This document shows positions 30,294 to 41,407 of a stretch of 64,000 nucleotides of DNA, piece after piece. Where the stretch lies: the NCBI GenBank assembly GCA_025594325.1, contig JANHCV010000013.1:310001-374000 (forward strand). The letters run 5' to 3'. The translations under genes were made by a program, and so were the position numbers. Numbering within the stretch: position 1 is the first letter of the stretch; every line of letters begins with the position of its first letter. Source of the DNA: Blastocladiella emersonii ATCC 22665. Taxonomy: Eukaryota > Blastocladiomycota > Blastocladiomycetes > Blastocladiales > Blastocladiaceae. The notes under the pieces were generated by a model, which was not told the DNA's origin, ran no database searches, and saw nothing but the letters and a program-made list of their open reading frames with translations.

Positions 30294-33200
30294 ATGACGT
30301 CCAATCACCTCGCCGCCTTCATGGCTATTCCGCGCGGTGCGTCGTCGTCCCCTCGTCCCTCAACACCGCGCGCGCGACGGCCCACACTGCGCGCTGGTCT
30401 TGCGTGCAGCACCGCCGTTCGAGCGCGTTGGACAGCGACCCCTGGAACCTCAAGGACCTGGCGGCCTCGTAGCTCACGACCCGTTCATCTCGTGTGCTTC
30501 CCTAGTCCGCGCGACGTTCGACCGTCTGCGCGCCGCCTTCCCGGACCTGCACTTCTCCCTCACGGCCAGCAGCAGCTTGCACCTCGCGAGCGTGGCCGGC
30601 AACTCGCGCCCGACCACCTGTCCGGCGTGCGCGCTGTCCTTGTGCGTTGCCTCGTCATCTTGCCGTGGCGGGACCCGTGCTGACCGACCCTCGCACCCGC
30701 AGCGACCGCTCCAACGACGCCGCCCGCCACTTCCAGACGGCGCACGCGGGCGACACGCTGCCGTACGTGTGCGTCGCGTCCTGCTCGGCCCGCACGAACC
30801 GCCGGTACGTGCATGATGATTGCCATCACGATTTTTTTTGGTCGTTTTGAAGGCGATTAAGGCACCGCAGGCAAGCGGTGCTTTCAAAAGCCATGTCCGG
30901 CCGTTGAAGGCACCCACCAGCTTTCAAAAGCACTCCCCCGCCTTCAAAAGCACTCCCCCGCCTTTGAAGGCTGCGCACGCTTTTAAAGGCTATAAACGCT
31001 GTTATCGCCTTCAAAACGCCCAGGAAAAATTCAATATAGGTTCGCCAGCTCACGCTCCAGCTTCGCTCAGGGTCCACGAGAGAGATATAGGGAGGAACAA
31101 AATGTATTGATCATCAGGCACATCGAGGACGGGAGATGGGAGGAGGGCGACGGCCGCATCATGTCGCGGCCGATTCGAGGGATCTGAAGCACACCGCACT
31201 CGGCCGCCATCGACCTGCGAGCCGACGCGTGCACGCGGCCGTGACCTTGGGGACCCTTGGGGATGAGCTTGAGGTACTTGGGCTTGGCCACGGTGGCGAT
31301 GCGGTCGATTCCCAACTGTACAGCTGCAGCGCTTGGGAGATGCACGCTTGGGTACAGCATCATCAGCGCTACGAGGAAGATGCAAGTGAGTGACTGTCGT
31401 GGATGAGCAAAAGCCGCGGGGGGCGTACCGTGACCATGGCCGTGGCCTGCTAGAAAACGTGTGTCTTGTCGCGGTTGACCTTGCGCGCGCGAGCGAGTTC
31501 ACGCGGAAGCCGACTACACGGTGCAGGCGGGGCGCGACGAGTCAGAGACAAGCCGCGTGGGAGACCTGGTGAGAGGTGTGCAGACCGTTGCCGCGAGAGA
31601 GATCGACCGGGACACGGTGGTCGGGCCGGGACTCGGCGGCGGGTGGCGGCGGCGAGGAGGACCGGACGGCGGCCGCGTGCGAGCCCGACTAGTCGATTCG
31701 AAGGAGGCCAGCGGGTGGGCGCGATGACGGTGGCCGGGCTTGGTGAGCGAGGTTCGTGCGGGCACTACACAGCGAGACGAGACGAGACGGGTCAGGATCG
31801 GCACGGCGGTTGACGGGACGGGGCGACGAGCGAGTTGGCGACGGCGAGGGCGACATCAACCAGCGTCAGCGGAGCACCAAGTAGGTGCGCAGACAGCGTA
31901 GTCGAGGGAGATCGAGCCGTGACGAGTGGAACGGGTAGCGCGGAGCGAGAGTGTCGCGGCGAAGGGGAGCGGCGGCGGCCGTGAGGATTCGGGGAGCGAC
32001 GGTTTGGCGTAGGGAGCGAGGGTACTGCGGTGGCTGGGAGGTTGCAAACATGATGGTGGAGGGAGGTGGGCAAGGGGCGAGCGAGGGGCGAGCGAGGCGG
32101 CGGCGGCGGCGGACCAGAGGCAGGCTGAGGTTCACGGCGCGCGCCGGTGCAGCGTGGGCCGCGCGGCGGCGTCGGTGTTGCCAAGCATGTCGTTGGTGCG
32201 TGTGGTTGTGGTGAGGAGGGGGCGGCGGGCGGGGGAGAGAGCGGGGGCGGGCGGCGGCGCTCGCCCTTTGTTTGGCGGGCGGGTGGCTTGCCCGCCGCCA
32301 GGCCGCGGTGATCGCCGAAGGGCGGAGGCCACAAAACGTGACGCGCCTGTCACTTCGAGCACGCCCGCTCCCTGTGCTTTTCGGGACTTTGCGTCGGCGC
32401 GAGTGCGCGCCCGCACTGCTGCTGCAAGCCCGGCCCGGCCGCTCCTCTCTGTGTCGGTCCGCTCGAGCTGACCTCGCCCTGCGCTACGCGCCGCCTCCGC
32501 TCCGTCACGTTCCAGCCGTGCGCCCGGCGCTCCTCTCAGCTGCTCACCGTCGCGGTGGCGAGCGAGCGCGGGTCGCGAACAGCCGCGCCCCAACTGCGCG
32601 CCGTCTCGGCCCGCGATGCGCCGCTCCTTGATCGGGCAAGCCGTCGGGCTCGCACGCTGAGCGCGGGGAGCCCGGGGCCGAGAGCGTCGATCGTGAGCGA
32701 TCGGACGCTGTTCGGGGCGAGGTTGGCGGCGCCCGCCAGGGCCACGGCAACGTTGCATGCGGTGCCGCCGCGAACAGCGTGCTCAAGGCCGTGCCGCACG
32801 CCGCACGCCGCGCCCGCGTTGGCCAGGGCGTTGGTCTCGCGCGGGGCTGCGCGCGGGGCTGCCCGGCTGAGCGGGTCGCGAAGGACTGCTCGCGCGCGGG
32901 CGGGACGCGGGGCGGGACCAGTGTTGGCTGTCTCGCGCGCCTGGCTCGACGCCGCCGCCGTCCTGCTCAGTGCGACACGATGAGGCGAGGCGTGACGGGT
33001 CGGAGCCTCTCTGGAGCGCGCTCAGTCAAAGCTTCGAGTTGTTGCAGTGGTTACATGACGATATATTCGCGTCAGAGCGCTGTGTGTGATGCGGAGGGAT
33101 CGGGGAGCAGGGGTTCGAGGGGCAGGGTGGTGGGGAGGTGGCCTGCAGCCGGCGGTCCTTGGCTGCGAAGCGGCGGGGAAGCTCTCAAAGGAGCGCGGCG

Positions 33201-33995
33201 GCCTGCAAAGCGGCGGGGGTGCCTGCAAAGCTGTGGGGAGCTGCCTGCAAAACGGGGTGGGCGCCTGCGAGCCTGAAACGAATTTCGTGATGGCGGCGCC
33301 GATCGCACTCTGCGCTCGCTGGCGTTGCCCTCGCTGCGCCGCGCCGCCGCCGCTCACCTTCTCCCCGATCGCTTCTCCCTGCGTCATGCTCACCACACGC
33401 AACTCGATGCAACGATTTCAATGTAACTAGTGACCACTTCAGCGACCACCTGCGCCGCAACCCGGGCTCGTGCGCGCTCGCGTTCCTGTGCGAGCTGGCC
33501 AAGTCGCCCGCCGCGCGCGACCCGGACCTCATGGCCACCGCCGCCGCCCTGCTGCCGCACCAAGCTGCGCCGGATGCGCCCACCGCGCCCGGCACCGCCC
33601 TGATCCCGCGCCTCGTCCGCGACATCGGCTTCGACACGATCGACGCCGCGCTGCGCAAGCTCGAGCCCGACGCCGTGCCTGCCGGCCTAACGCACCCGCT
33701 CTCCGACGTGATTGACTGGAGCCGTGTTGCTGACGGTCCCGCCGCCGGCAGCAGTTCGAGCGACCCGCTCACCGTGCTAGACCTGGTCCTGCGGCCACCG
33801 TCGGCCACGACGGCCGCGTCGGTGCCCGCCCAACTGCCCATGCTCAGGCTGGTGTACGTCGACGAGGCGGACGTAGGCAAGGTGCTCGAATGCGCAGCTG
33901 ACGCGGGCATCGCTGTGTCGGTCGTTTCCGCGGTGCTCCCGCAATCCGCTCGAACCCCCTCTGCCGGCCGCGCCGTGCGCTGGTCGCCCTACTGA
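30294..33995 (+). CDS. C2H2 zinc-finger protein, paralogue 1
   Basis: Four exons join exactly in frame: 30294-30336, 30410-30641, 30703-30804 and 33431-33995, giving 313 residues. A classical C2H2 finger (CPAC...RSNDAARHFQTAH) is split by the second intron in phase 2. A second finger-like unit follows (CVASC...RDHFSDHL), split by the third intron. Then come Ala/Pro/Ser-rich stretches and a conserved C-terminal region: LRLVYVDEADVGKVLECAADAGI and the end VRWSPY, both echoed in paralogue 3 (LLLVDECDAERLLDCARAAGI, ARWTPY). Likely a nuclear DNA-binding regulator. The third intron is 2626 nt because it contains a CACTA-like transposon; paralogue 2 has only 64 nt there. Paralogue 2 starts ~470 bp downstream, so the pair is a tandem duplication. 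Confidence 0.75.
30850..31020. repeat. Left subterminal repeats of the intronic element
   Basis: About ten copies of CTTTCAAAAG/CCTTTGAAGG-type units in both orientations. Confidence 0.6.
33170..33289. repeat. Right subterminal repeats of the intronic element
   Basis: Repeated GGCCTGCAAAGCGG-type units, related to the left array by the TGCAAAG/TTCAAAAG core. Confidence 0.55.
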
Positions 33996-34116
33996 TTGCT
34001 CTTCCCTTTGTGAATAAGTTCAATGCAGTTCCATGTGGTGTGTGCCTTCCCTGTCAGGAACAGACTCGGCGCCGCGGCGTTTCGGGTCGGCAGCGAGCGT
34101 GATCGGGTTACCGGCC

Positions 34117-34146
34117 GCACCGCACCGCACCGCACCGCACCGCACC
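34117..34146. repeat. CCGCA pentamer microsatellite
   Basis: Five to six tandem ACCGC units between the two C2H2 paralogues. Confidence 0.75.
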
Positions 34147-34456
34147 CCGATTTGGTGTGGCGCTGCTGCTGGTCGGCCTGGCGCCCGCTTGCTCGCTTGC
34201 TCGCAGAGGACGGGCCACCGCCGCTGCGCTCTTGCCTCGCGCTCTCGCCTCGCGACCGTGCGCTATCCCCGCCCGCCGCCCGCAACCACCGCTCGCCCCT
34301 CTATCAGGCTGTCCCGCTGCTCGCACGCCCGCCGTCCAGTCGCGATGCCACCCAGCTCTCCGGCCAACACGGGCCTCCCGCCACAGGGCGCCCAGCGCAT
34401 CAGCCGCGGTGCGTTCTCTCGTTTGACGCGGGCGTTGTGTTGAGCGCAGGACTGAC

Positions 34457-36689
34457 GCTATGATCGCTTGTTCGACGCCCTCGCCTACCGACCATGGTCT
34501 CCAGTCCGCGCCGCCCTCGTCGCGCTGCACGAGGCGTACCCAAACCTCGCGTTCGATGTCACGACCGACGGGAGCCTGCTCGTCGAGTCGCGTGCCGACG
34601 GCGAGCGGCCCATGGAGTGCCCATTCCCAGGATGCCGCCAGCGCTTGTACGTGGACGGCAGCACTGTTGCGCGCCGTGATCGTCCCTCACGACATAGTGC
34701 TCGTGTGTAGCAAGCGCAGGCGAGCCAACGACGTCGCGCGGCACTTCCAGACAAGGCACGCGCCCGATGCGCTGCCGTTCGTCTGTCCCGCACCGTGCAC
34801 CTCGCGCACGAACCGACGGTGCGTACTCGCTGTCGTCGCCGTCACCGCTCGTATCAAGGTAACACGAACGAACGCTCTCCAGCGACCACTTTGCCACGCA
34901 CCTCAAGCGCAGTGAGCCGTGCGTGTGGCGGCTGCTCGTGCAGCGCACCGACCCGGACGTGGACATCATGATGACCATGGCCGCGCAGTCGGGCGCATTT
35001 GGCGCCGCTGGCCACTGGACCGAGCTGCTCGCGGCCGCGCACGAGCTTGATCTTGCTACTATCCCTACGACTGCGCCATTGCCCGCGCCCGCGCTCACGA
35101 TGCAGGAGTACACGACCACGCTTGCCAACGCGCCCCAGCTCCCGCGCGCGGCAAACGTTCCTGCGCTCGAGTGGCACCAGCCGCCATCGCACCCGCCGCT
35201 TGTGTTTAGCGGCCTGCCGCCGCTCCACGCACCGAGCTCGCACGACGCGGGTCCCGCGTATCCGGCTGGATCGCACGCCGTATTCTCGCCGGCCATGGAC
35301 CATCATCGCCACCATCATCATCACTGTCCAGGTTTTGACGCGTCCGCGGCGGCGGGCTACCCGGCCCGCGTTCCATCGCGCTACTCGAGCGGCACCCCGG
35401 CGGCCGCGCACCACCAGCAGCGGCTGATTTCTAGCGTATTCGACCCAGCAACGCTGACGTGGGGCCCAGCGACCGTCGGCGTCTACTCCGCGGGTCCGCC
35501 GCGTGCAGCCGTTGGCGCCGCTCCACTGTACTCGCACGTTCCGGCAGCGCATCCCGCGCTCGACGGACCGCGGACGACCAGATCCACCACCACCACCACC
35601 ACCACCAGCAGCGACTCGAGCGCGTGGAGCGACAGCGCGCCCAGCGACGGCTACATTAGCGGCGGCGGGTTCCTCGCGACCCTGGCACGGCTCGCGGAGC
35701 TGCAGCGCCCGCAACCTGCCGAACCGCTCGCGAGCACCGCCAACGGGCCACTTCCACCGCACGTTGTGGCGCCCTCGACCGCGAGCGTGCCTCGCTCGCA
35801 TGCGAGGTATGGTGGCGAGATGCGATCAATCGGCGGGCCAAACACGGACGCGCTTCGCCCAAACCCAACCCATGCTCACCCACACACGCACGCTTCGCGT
35901 AGCACGCGGTCCGCGTCGAGTGACACGAAGTTTGCTGCCGTCGCGTACGATGGGCTCGCGTTCGAGCCGTCGCCGTCCCTTGCCTCTGGCGGCGCGGGAA
36001 CCAGCTCTGCGGGCGGGCTCGGCGCGCTCCGCCTCGCAGCGCAGCTGCACGACGGGTTCGCGCCTGCTGCGTGGTCAAACCGCGCCGCGCACGCGATTGG
36101 GTACGGCTGCCCGCCGCCGTTCCAGTCGCCGATCGCGCACGCCGCCTCGCTGCACCAGCCAGCAGTTCCGGCCGCACTGGGCGACACGTACGCGATACCA
36201 ATCGTTGCGTCGGATGCTACGGCCGTCGCTGCTGCTGCCACGGGGCAGGATCCCGCCGACCAGTACGGGTTTGACTCGTGGCTGCCGCTCACGTTCCCGC
36301 TTGGCGAAACGGCGCCAAAGTTCGACCCGCGCTCGCCGGCCTCACACACGTCGCTCGCCGCCGCACTCGCAGCCCCAGCATTACCACCAGCACATATCTC
36401 ACCCACTTCGTGGTCATCACTGTCCTCGCCTGGCTCCGCCGCGGCCCCATCAAGTCGCCGCGATCGCGGTCGCCACCGCGAGTCGCCCCCGTCTGCCGCG
36501 CGGTTCCAGTCGTACCCGCCGATGCGACCACCGCGGCCCGCGAGTGTGGATTGCTCTTACGGAAACTTTGGTGATGCTGCGCGAAGTGGACGCAGGTCGC
36601 TTGAGGACGGCCACTCTATGTGGTTCACGGACGGAAGCGGCAGCGCGTTGGGAGCGAGCGCCGTTTCGTGCATGTCTAGGCCATCATGA
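34457..36689 (+). CDS. C2H2 zinc-finger protein, paralogue 2
   Basis: Exons to 34646, 34711-34818 and 34883-36689 join in frame; both introns are 64 nt. The first intron splits the zinc finger (CPFPGC...RANDVARHFQTRH) in phase 2, exactly as in paralogues 1 and 3; the second splits the second finger at the same Arg codon as in paralogue 1. The domain before the finger (VRAALVALHEAYPNLAFDVTTDGSLLVES) matches paralogue 1. The last exon encodes ~600 residues rich in Ala, Ser, Pro and His (poly-His, poly-Thr runs), as in activation domains; the WSPY-type end is missing. The start is unresolved: no in-frame ATG precedes the domain, and joining the likely first exon (MPPSSPANTG..., ~34345) meets a stop. 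A lesion or alternative splicing is possible. Confidence 0.65.
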
Positions 36690-37038
36690 CTGGTTATACA
36701 GCTTCTTCCTTTGTGTGTCTGACGTTTCGCTAAGGATTTGCGGGCTACGATGCAGCTCCAACGTGGCGTGTCGCGCGCGACCGCGCCGACTCAGAGTCGC
36801 AGTACTTCTCGAAGCAACTGAAGTTCTTCGAGCGCTCTCACTGTCAGGTAAGGCCAAAAATGACTTTGACCGCGTGCGAGCGTTTGGAAGCGCTTGATCG
36901 GTGCGCGATCGGTGACCTGGGCCAAGTCGAGATGAGCGATGCGACTTGAAACGCGGTCAGCGGAGTAGCCGTCCTGGTGCACTTGAGAGCTGCACGGTAC
37001 GCGTGCGACATGCAAAAAGTCATTGGTGATCAAAAGTG

Positions 37039-39003
37039 ATGGCGGATAACGTGAGTGGCGTCGCGCGGGCCGCGTCACCAGGCCCAAGTTCCCACGGTAC
37101 CGCGGCGCCGCGGCGGAAGGCTTCGCCGAACCGAGTTCGCTCTCTCGTCCGCCCAACAACGTACGCCATGGATGACCTGCTAGACTTGATGCAATCGCAT
37201 GAACCCGAAACGGCGTCGCTCCTTGCGCTGCCCGTCGAGCTGCACCCGCTGATCGCCGCGCGCCTCTCGCTTCGCGACGCGGCCGCTCTCCGCGCAACTT
37301 GTCGCGCCGTGGCCGAGTCTGACCTTTGGCGTGGCGAACGTTGGTGGGCTATGCTCTTTGCGCTCGCAGCACCCGATGCGGATCGATTCCAAGCCGTCGC
37401 CCCGCCGTACTACGGCCCTGGCCGGCACAGGCACCGCAGCCCGCAGCCGTGCAGCAACGCGTCGATGAAGCGCATCTTTATCGAGCTTGCCACCGCCTTG
37501 GTGTCCCGCGACCTTGGCGATCGCAAGCGGTGGTCGATGCTCCGCGCTTGGACCCGCGGCCGCATCCCGCTCGACACGAATGCGTTTGCGCGGCTTTACA
37601 CGACCGCCTTTGATCTCAGCGCAATCAATGCCGTGGCCACGCTCATGTCGCTCAAGAACCGCAACGGCCGAAACATGTACGAGCTGTACTACTCTGCTCG
37701 CAAATCTGGGACACCCATCAAGCCCGCGTTCGACCTCTTCGTCAAGGGGGATTTCCCGCCCGAGCAGGTCGCGCCCGTGCTTCGTGCCACGTTCTACTCG
37801 GCGACTTGGAGATACGGCCTCGACGTTCTCCTGACTCATCTCGTAAAGCAGCCACCGAGCTTCCAGCTGGCCGTCCTGCTCGATGCGCAAGCCCGCTTCT
37901 CAGGCCATCCCGACGACGGCGATTATCTTCGCGATTTCATCGAGTCCCTCGTCGCTTCCTTGCCCAAAAGTCTCGGCTCAACTGCTCTCAGTCACATCCT
38001 CATCGATCTCACCTTCCTCGCACACGACGCGGGCTACACTAGCCGCCGCTCCAGGACCAAGGACGACTTTGAGCTCCACCTTGTCAATGGCATCGAGCCA
38101 GTCCGCGCGCGAATCGAGGCGCTCCTCCCAAAGCGCAAGCACGAGCGTGACTTGGCCATGGCTCGGCTCGAAGCCCTTAACCCCATCATCGGCGAACACC
38201 TGCTTCACGGCGCACCCTTCATCGACTCGTGGGAGTACTTTGGGGATGATGTCGACCGAACCACGGCGGTTCCTGACGAAGTGCTCCAGCAGGCGCGCTG
38301 GTGGCACCCGCACGCCGTCATCATTGGCAAAATCTCGACTCACTTTGCCACACACATTCCCGGCTTTCAATGGTCGGCGGAACTGCTCGAGTACCCCGCA
38401 CGGTTTCCCATTTGCCTTGGCCCGGCGCTTGGCCGGCTTCCGCTTTCCACTACATTCCGCTTGCGCTCCGAGCCGTACACGGACGCCGAGTGGCACGAGA
38501 TCCACCGCGACGTGATGGCCGCGTACCAGCGGGCGTGGGAGCCAAGCGACGCGGATCGCGTTTCGGAACAGTGGGAGCGTCGCGTCACGTCAATGAGTCG
38601 TGACCTTTTACAAGCCTTGATTGACCTCGAGTACCCAGGGATAACCGAGCCGTCTGCAGATGTGCCGCTCGACGCGGCTCCGCTTGGCGTTAACGGCCTC
38701 GGGCTTCACATGGCGACGGTGGTCAAGATGTTCGCGATTTGGGACACTGACGGGCGGCACTGGCTGGTGGACAACATCAAGACGCTGCGCGGACACCCGT
38801 GGTCCATGTCGTCCAAGTGTCTCGACCAGATTCTTGAGGCGCCTTGGGCCTCGTACTACAGGCTTGAGACCGTAGCTTTCTTGAAGCTAGCTCAGGAGAA
38901 GGGTCCCCTTTGTGATCCTGAGTTGTGCGCGCGGGCCAACGACTGGATCAACAAGATACTCAATCCTCACCTCGTTGCGTTGGACTCAGCGGATATCAAA
39001 TGA
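37039..39003 (+). CDS. F-box-like protein
   Basis: A single-exon gene of 654 residues from the ATG at 37039. Residues ~60-100 (LLALPVELHPLIAARLSLRDAAALRATCRAVAESDLW) form a clear F-box-like motif, the Skp1-binding start of SCF ubiquitin ligase adaptors. The rest is helical with no recognised substrate-binding repeat (for example RKRWSMLRAWTRGRIPL, FATHIPGFQWSAELLEYP, CLDQILEAPWASYYRLE). A substrate-recruiting role is inferred from the F-box only. Codon use and length suggest an intact gene, in contrast to the broken relatives at 6-7.6 kb, 25.5-26.8 kb and 39.4-41 kb. Confidence 0.7.
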   Translation: MADNVSGVARAASPGPSSHGTAAPRRKASPNRVRSLVRPTTYAMDDLLDLMQSHEPETASLLALPVELHPLIAARLSLRDAAALRATCRAVAESDLWRGERWWAMLFALAAPDADRFQAVAPPYYGPGRHRHRSPQPCSNASMKRIFIELATALVSRDLGDRKRWSMLRAWTRGRIPLDTNAFARLYTTAFDLSAINAVATLMSLKNRNGRNMYELYYSARKSGTPIKPAFDLFVKGDFPPEQVAPVLRATFYSATWRYGLDVLLTHLVKQPPSFQLAVLLDAQARFSGHPDDGDYLRDFIESLVASLPKSLGSTALSHILIDLTFLAHDAGYTSRRSRTKDDFELHLVNGIEPVRARIEALLPKRKHERDLAMARLEALNPIIGEHLLHGAPFIDSWEYFGDDVDRTTAVPDEVLQQARWWHPHAVIIGKISTHFATHIPGFQWSAELLEYPARFPICLGPALGRLPLSTTFRLRSEPYTDAEWHEIHRDVMAAYQRAWEPSDADRVSEQWERRVTSMSRDLLQALIDLEYPGITEPSADVPLDAAPLGVNGLGLHMATVVKMFAIWDTDGRHWLVDNIKTLRGHPWSMSSKCLDQILEAPWASYYRLETVAFLKLAQEKGPLCDPELCARANDWINKILNPHLVALDSADIK

Positions 39004-39421
39004 GACGACCCTTGACGTCATTAAGGTCGATTCTGCTCTCGCGTTTGTTCGTGAACAACGCGCGTTGTGCTTTGTGTCTCGCGCCGCGCTCGTCACGCTT
39101 TATCTGCCATCTTGCACTCTCATGAAAAACAAATATGATATCAATGCAAATGTACCAATTGAGGCCGAGAATCGACGTGCACCCGCTGAAATGTGAGAGT
39201 GATCCGCTGGATTCATAGGTGAAGGCTGCACCTGGCTTCATGCAGCTTGTTCGACTCGTTGCGCGCGCGCAGCGCAGAAAACGGTTGCATCTCAGCGTTG
39301 CGCGATCAAGCCGTCCCTCGTCCGAAGCCTTGGACAACGCGCAGAATTACGTGCAGGTCGATATGAACGACGTGCATTGATTGGGCTCAGGAAAATGTAT
39401 GAAGGGGAACGACAAGTGCAA

Positions 39422-39991
39422 TCACAATCTGCGGCGATGGTGGTTGTAGAGTTCGCAGTCGTGAAAGCTTTGGAGGCATTCGTCAAAGCTCTGGAACAGT
39501 CCGCCTGGGTTTGCGATGTCGAACTTCCAACCGCGCTTGAAAAGCCAGTCAATGATGAAGATGGCATCCTTGGCGGGGCATCGCACCCACTCAAGTCTGT
39601 GGAGCATGGCGTCGCAAAAGCATTCCATGCGCGCAAGACGCATGAACAGCTCGAGGTTGAGGCCAAACTTGGGATCGACAAGGACCTCGAACACATCCTT
39701 GCTCCAGTGGAACATGGCCGCGTACGCCAAGAAGACGTGAAAATGGATGGGGAGGCGATGTCTCCGCGGCGACGGCTCCAGGTTAGGCGTGTAGTTCTCA
39801 CCCTCCGCTGCAGGCTGGAAGCATGGGAACCACTTCGACCGCTGGAGCCACTCCCACAACGTGGGTTTCGGCTCGGGAGTCCCAAGCAGGCAAGTTTGAG
39901 CGTTGTAGGCGACCTTGCCGCTGGCCGATTCGCCAAGCTTTGCCTCGAGGCCCAGCCGATCGACATGGACGGAATCGCGGCAATCAACCAC
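39422..39991 (-). pseudogene. Fragment of a hypothetical helical-repeat gene
   Basis: An open frame of 189 codons without an ATG, ending at 39422. It reads well as protein (TLWEWLQRSKWFPCFQP, FHVFLAYAAMFHWSKDVFEVLVDPKF, AIFIIDWLFKRGWKFDIANPGG). The AIF-DWL-GW phrase recurs in the decayed gene at 6-7.6 kb. Its 5' side abuts the LRR fragment that starts on the other strand at ~40000, so the beginning was probably lost in a rearrangement. Function unknown. Confidence 0.45.
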
Positions 39992-39997
39992 GCGCGC

Positions 39998-41030
39998 TTC
40001 GCCTCCCGTCCACCCTCGTAACTCTGGACCTCAGGTACACTTGGCTCGATTGCTCCAGGACTGGTCCGCGCGTGACTTGGTCTCCCTGCCTCAAAACCCT
40101 TGCACTTGGCGGAAGCGCGGGAAACTTGGTTTGGTCGCTCCTCCGGCTTCTGCAGCAGGGCTTTCCTGCCTCACTCAAGTCACTCAACCTGCAAGAGTCT
40201 TCACTGGACAACACGACTGCGCATGTCGCGGTGGAACTGCTTCCGCGCACCCTTGAGCGGCTGGAACTGCAATGGAACCAAATCACTGGCGATGGAGTTG
40301 GCACGCTTAGTCCAAAGCTTCCACCCAGTCTGCGGCACCTGAATCTATCATCGAATCCACTTGGATACACCGCGCCTTCAGTTTGGTTCCTTCCCGTGGT
40401 CTTGCAATCCTTCAGCTCAACAACATCAAATTCGAGCTCGCCGCCTGCTACACGCTTGCTCACTCGCTCGCTTCATCCCTTTCTAGAAGAGCTTTATGTC
40501 TGTGGTGCCGAGTTTCCCGCTGACCTGAAAACAATGTTTGCCTCTGCGCTTCCCTTTGCAATCCGCACCATTGACTTTTCGCATGTTCATTTCCCTCTAG
40601 AGGCGAGAGTCTCCTGGCTGATCTTCCAGCGCTCGCCCCGGTATCATTGGATGGCTGGGCTAGTAAAGAGCGCGGCGTAGAGCGACTCAGCTGGAGCACG
40701 ACTCAGCTGGAGCACCTTGAACGACGCCTGCACACTACCGATGTGTGTCGGTCGCTCTCAATTTCGGTCCAGCGCATAGAGACTCTCGAGCTCAGATCTG
40801 TCCTCCTCACCGACCCCCTGCTCGCCACGCTGGTCGCAAGCAAGCTACCCACCACATTCAAATACTTGGACGTTCAATGAAACGATATCTCCGACACTGG
40901 CGCGTTGCTACTTGCGGAACGGTTTCGTGGGGACACGCTCAACCTCAAAAACAACCTCTGCATCACCATTGACGGCACGCGGACGGTGCTTTGTGCCGCG
41001 CACAACGGTGGGAGGGTGCTGTTTTGACTC
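39998..41030 (+). pseudogene. Broken leucine-rich-repeat gene
   Basis: LRRs are clear at 40005-40680: LPSTLVTLDLRYTWL, LKSLNLQESSLD, LERLELQWNQITGDGVG, LRHLNLSSNPLG. The frame stops at 40678-40680, shifts, and LRRs resume (IETLELRSVLLTDPLLATLV, TFKYLDVQ) until a TGA at 40878-40880, after which the same frame continues (NDISDTGALLLAERF) to 41026. So there is at least one frameshift and one nonsense codon. The repeat style resembles the LRR half of the split kinase gene. There is no start codon in a suitable context. Confidence 0.6.
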
Positions 41031-41407
41031 CGAACCAAGTTATCGCCGTTTTGGCTGCTGAGCGACCAGTCAATATAGTTACGTCCTGCTCATTCTGACG
41101 GCGCGGTCCGCTGGCATGCGGGCACGGTTTGATGCGCGCAACAATTGCTGGGCTCAACCCCAGTGGTCTCCCCGAAAAAACCTGGTCCACGTGACCTAGG
41201 CTCGTCGTCGTCCCTCGCGACCGGTCACCTGACCGCCTAACACATTCATAAACCAGACCTTTTCTGCCCGTTGCTCGCTCCCCGCCCCGTGAAATCGTCT
41301 ATGAAGCTTCCACCATGATAACATGCAGCATTGGCATCTCTGCAGCCCAATAAATCTCGCTGAAACTCGTCACGACGCCGTCTTCACACTGAGCCAAGCA
41401 CAGAGAA

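Larger units (their letters stand above)
30827..33289. mobile_element. CACTA-like element in a C2H2 gene intron
   Basis: Ends are CACGATTTTTTTTGG (from 30827) and the complement of CACGAAATTCG (to 33289), a short imperfect inverted repeat with a CAC start, flanked by AT at both sides. The left 200 bp is dense in CCTTCAAAAG, CTTTGAAGG and TTTTAAAGG units; the right 130 bp in GCCTGCAAAG, GCCTGCAAAACGG and CTCTCAAAGG. The GC-rich 2-kb interior has no gene I can defend; a minus-strand reading at 31067-31330 (LGIDRIATVAKPKYLKLIPKGP) may be a relic. It has the layout of the element at 18341-22889 but different repeats. It sits wholly within an intron, so the gene can stay functional. Confidence 0.5.

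Noticed and set aside
32132-33000. Genes inside the intronic CACTA-like element
   Set aside because: Overlapping Arg/Ala-rich ORFs on both strands in very GC-rich DNA, with no motif or splice structure.
35503-36897. 464-codon plus-strand ORF overlapping C2H2 paralogue 2
   Set aside because: A different frame of the same exon; the accepted frame continues the zinc-finger reading across two phase-matched introns.
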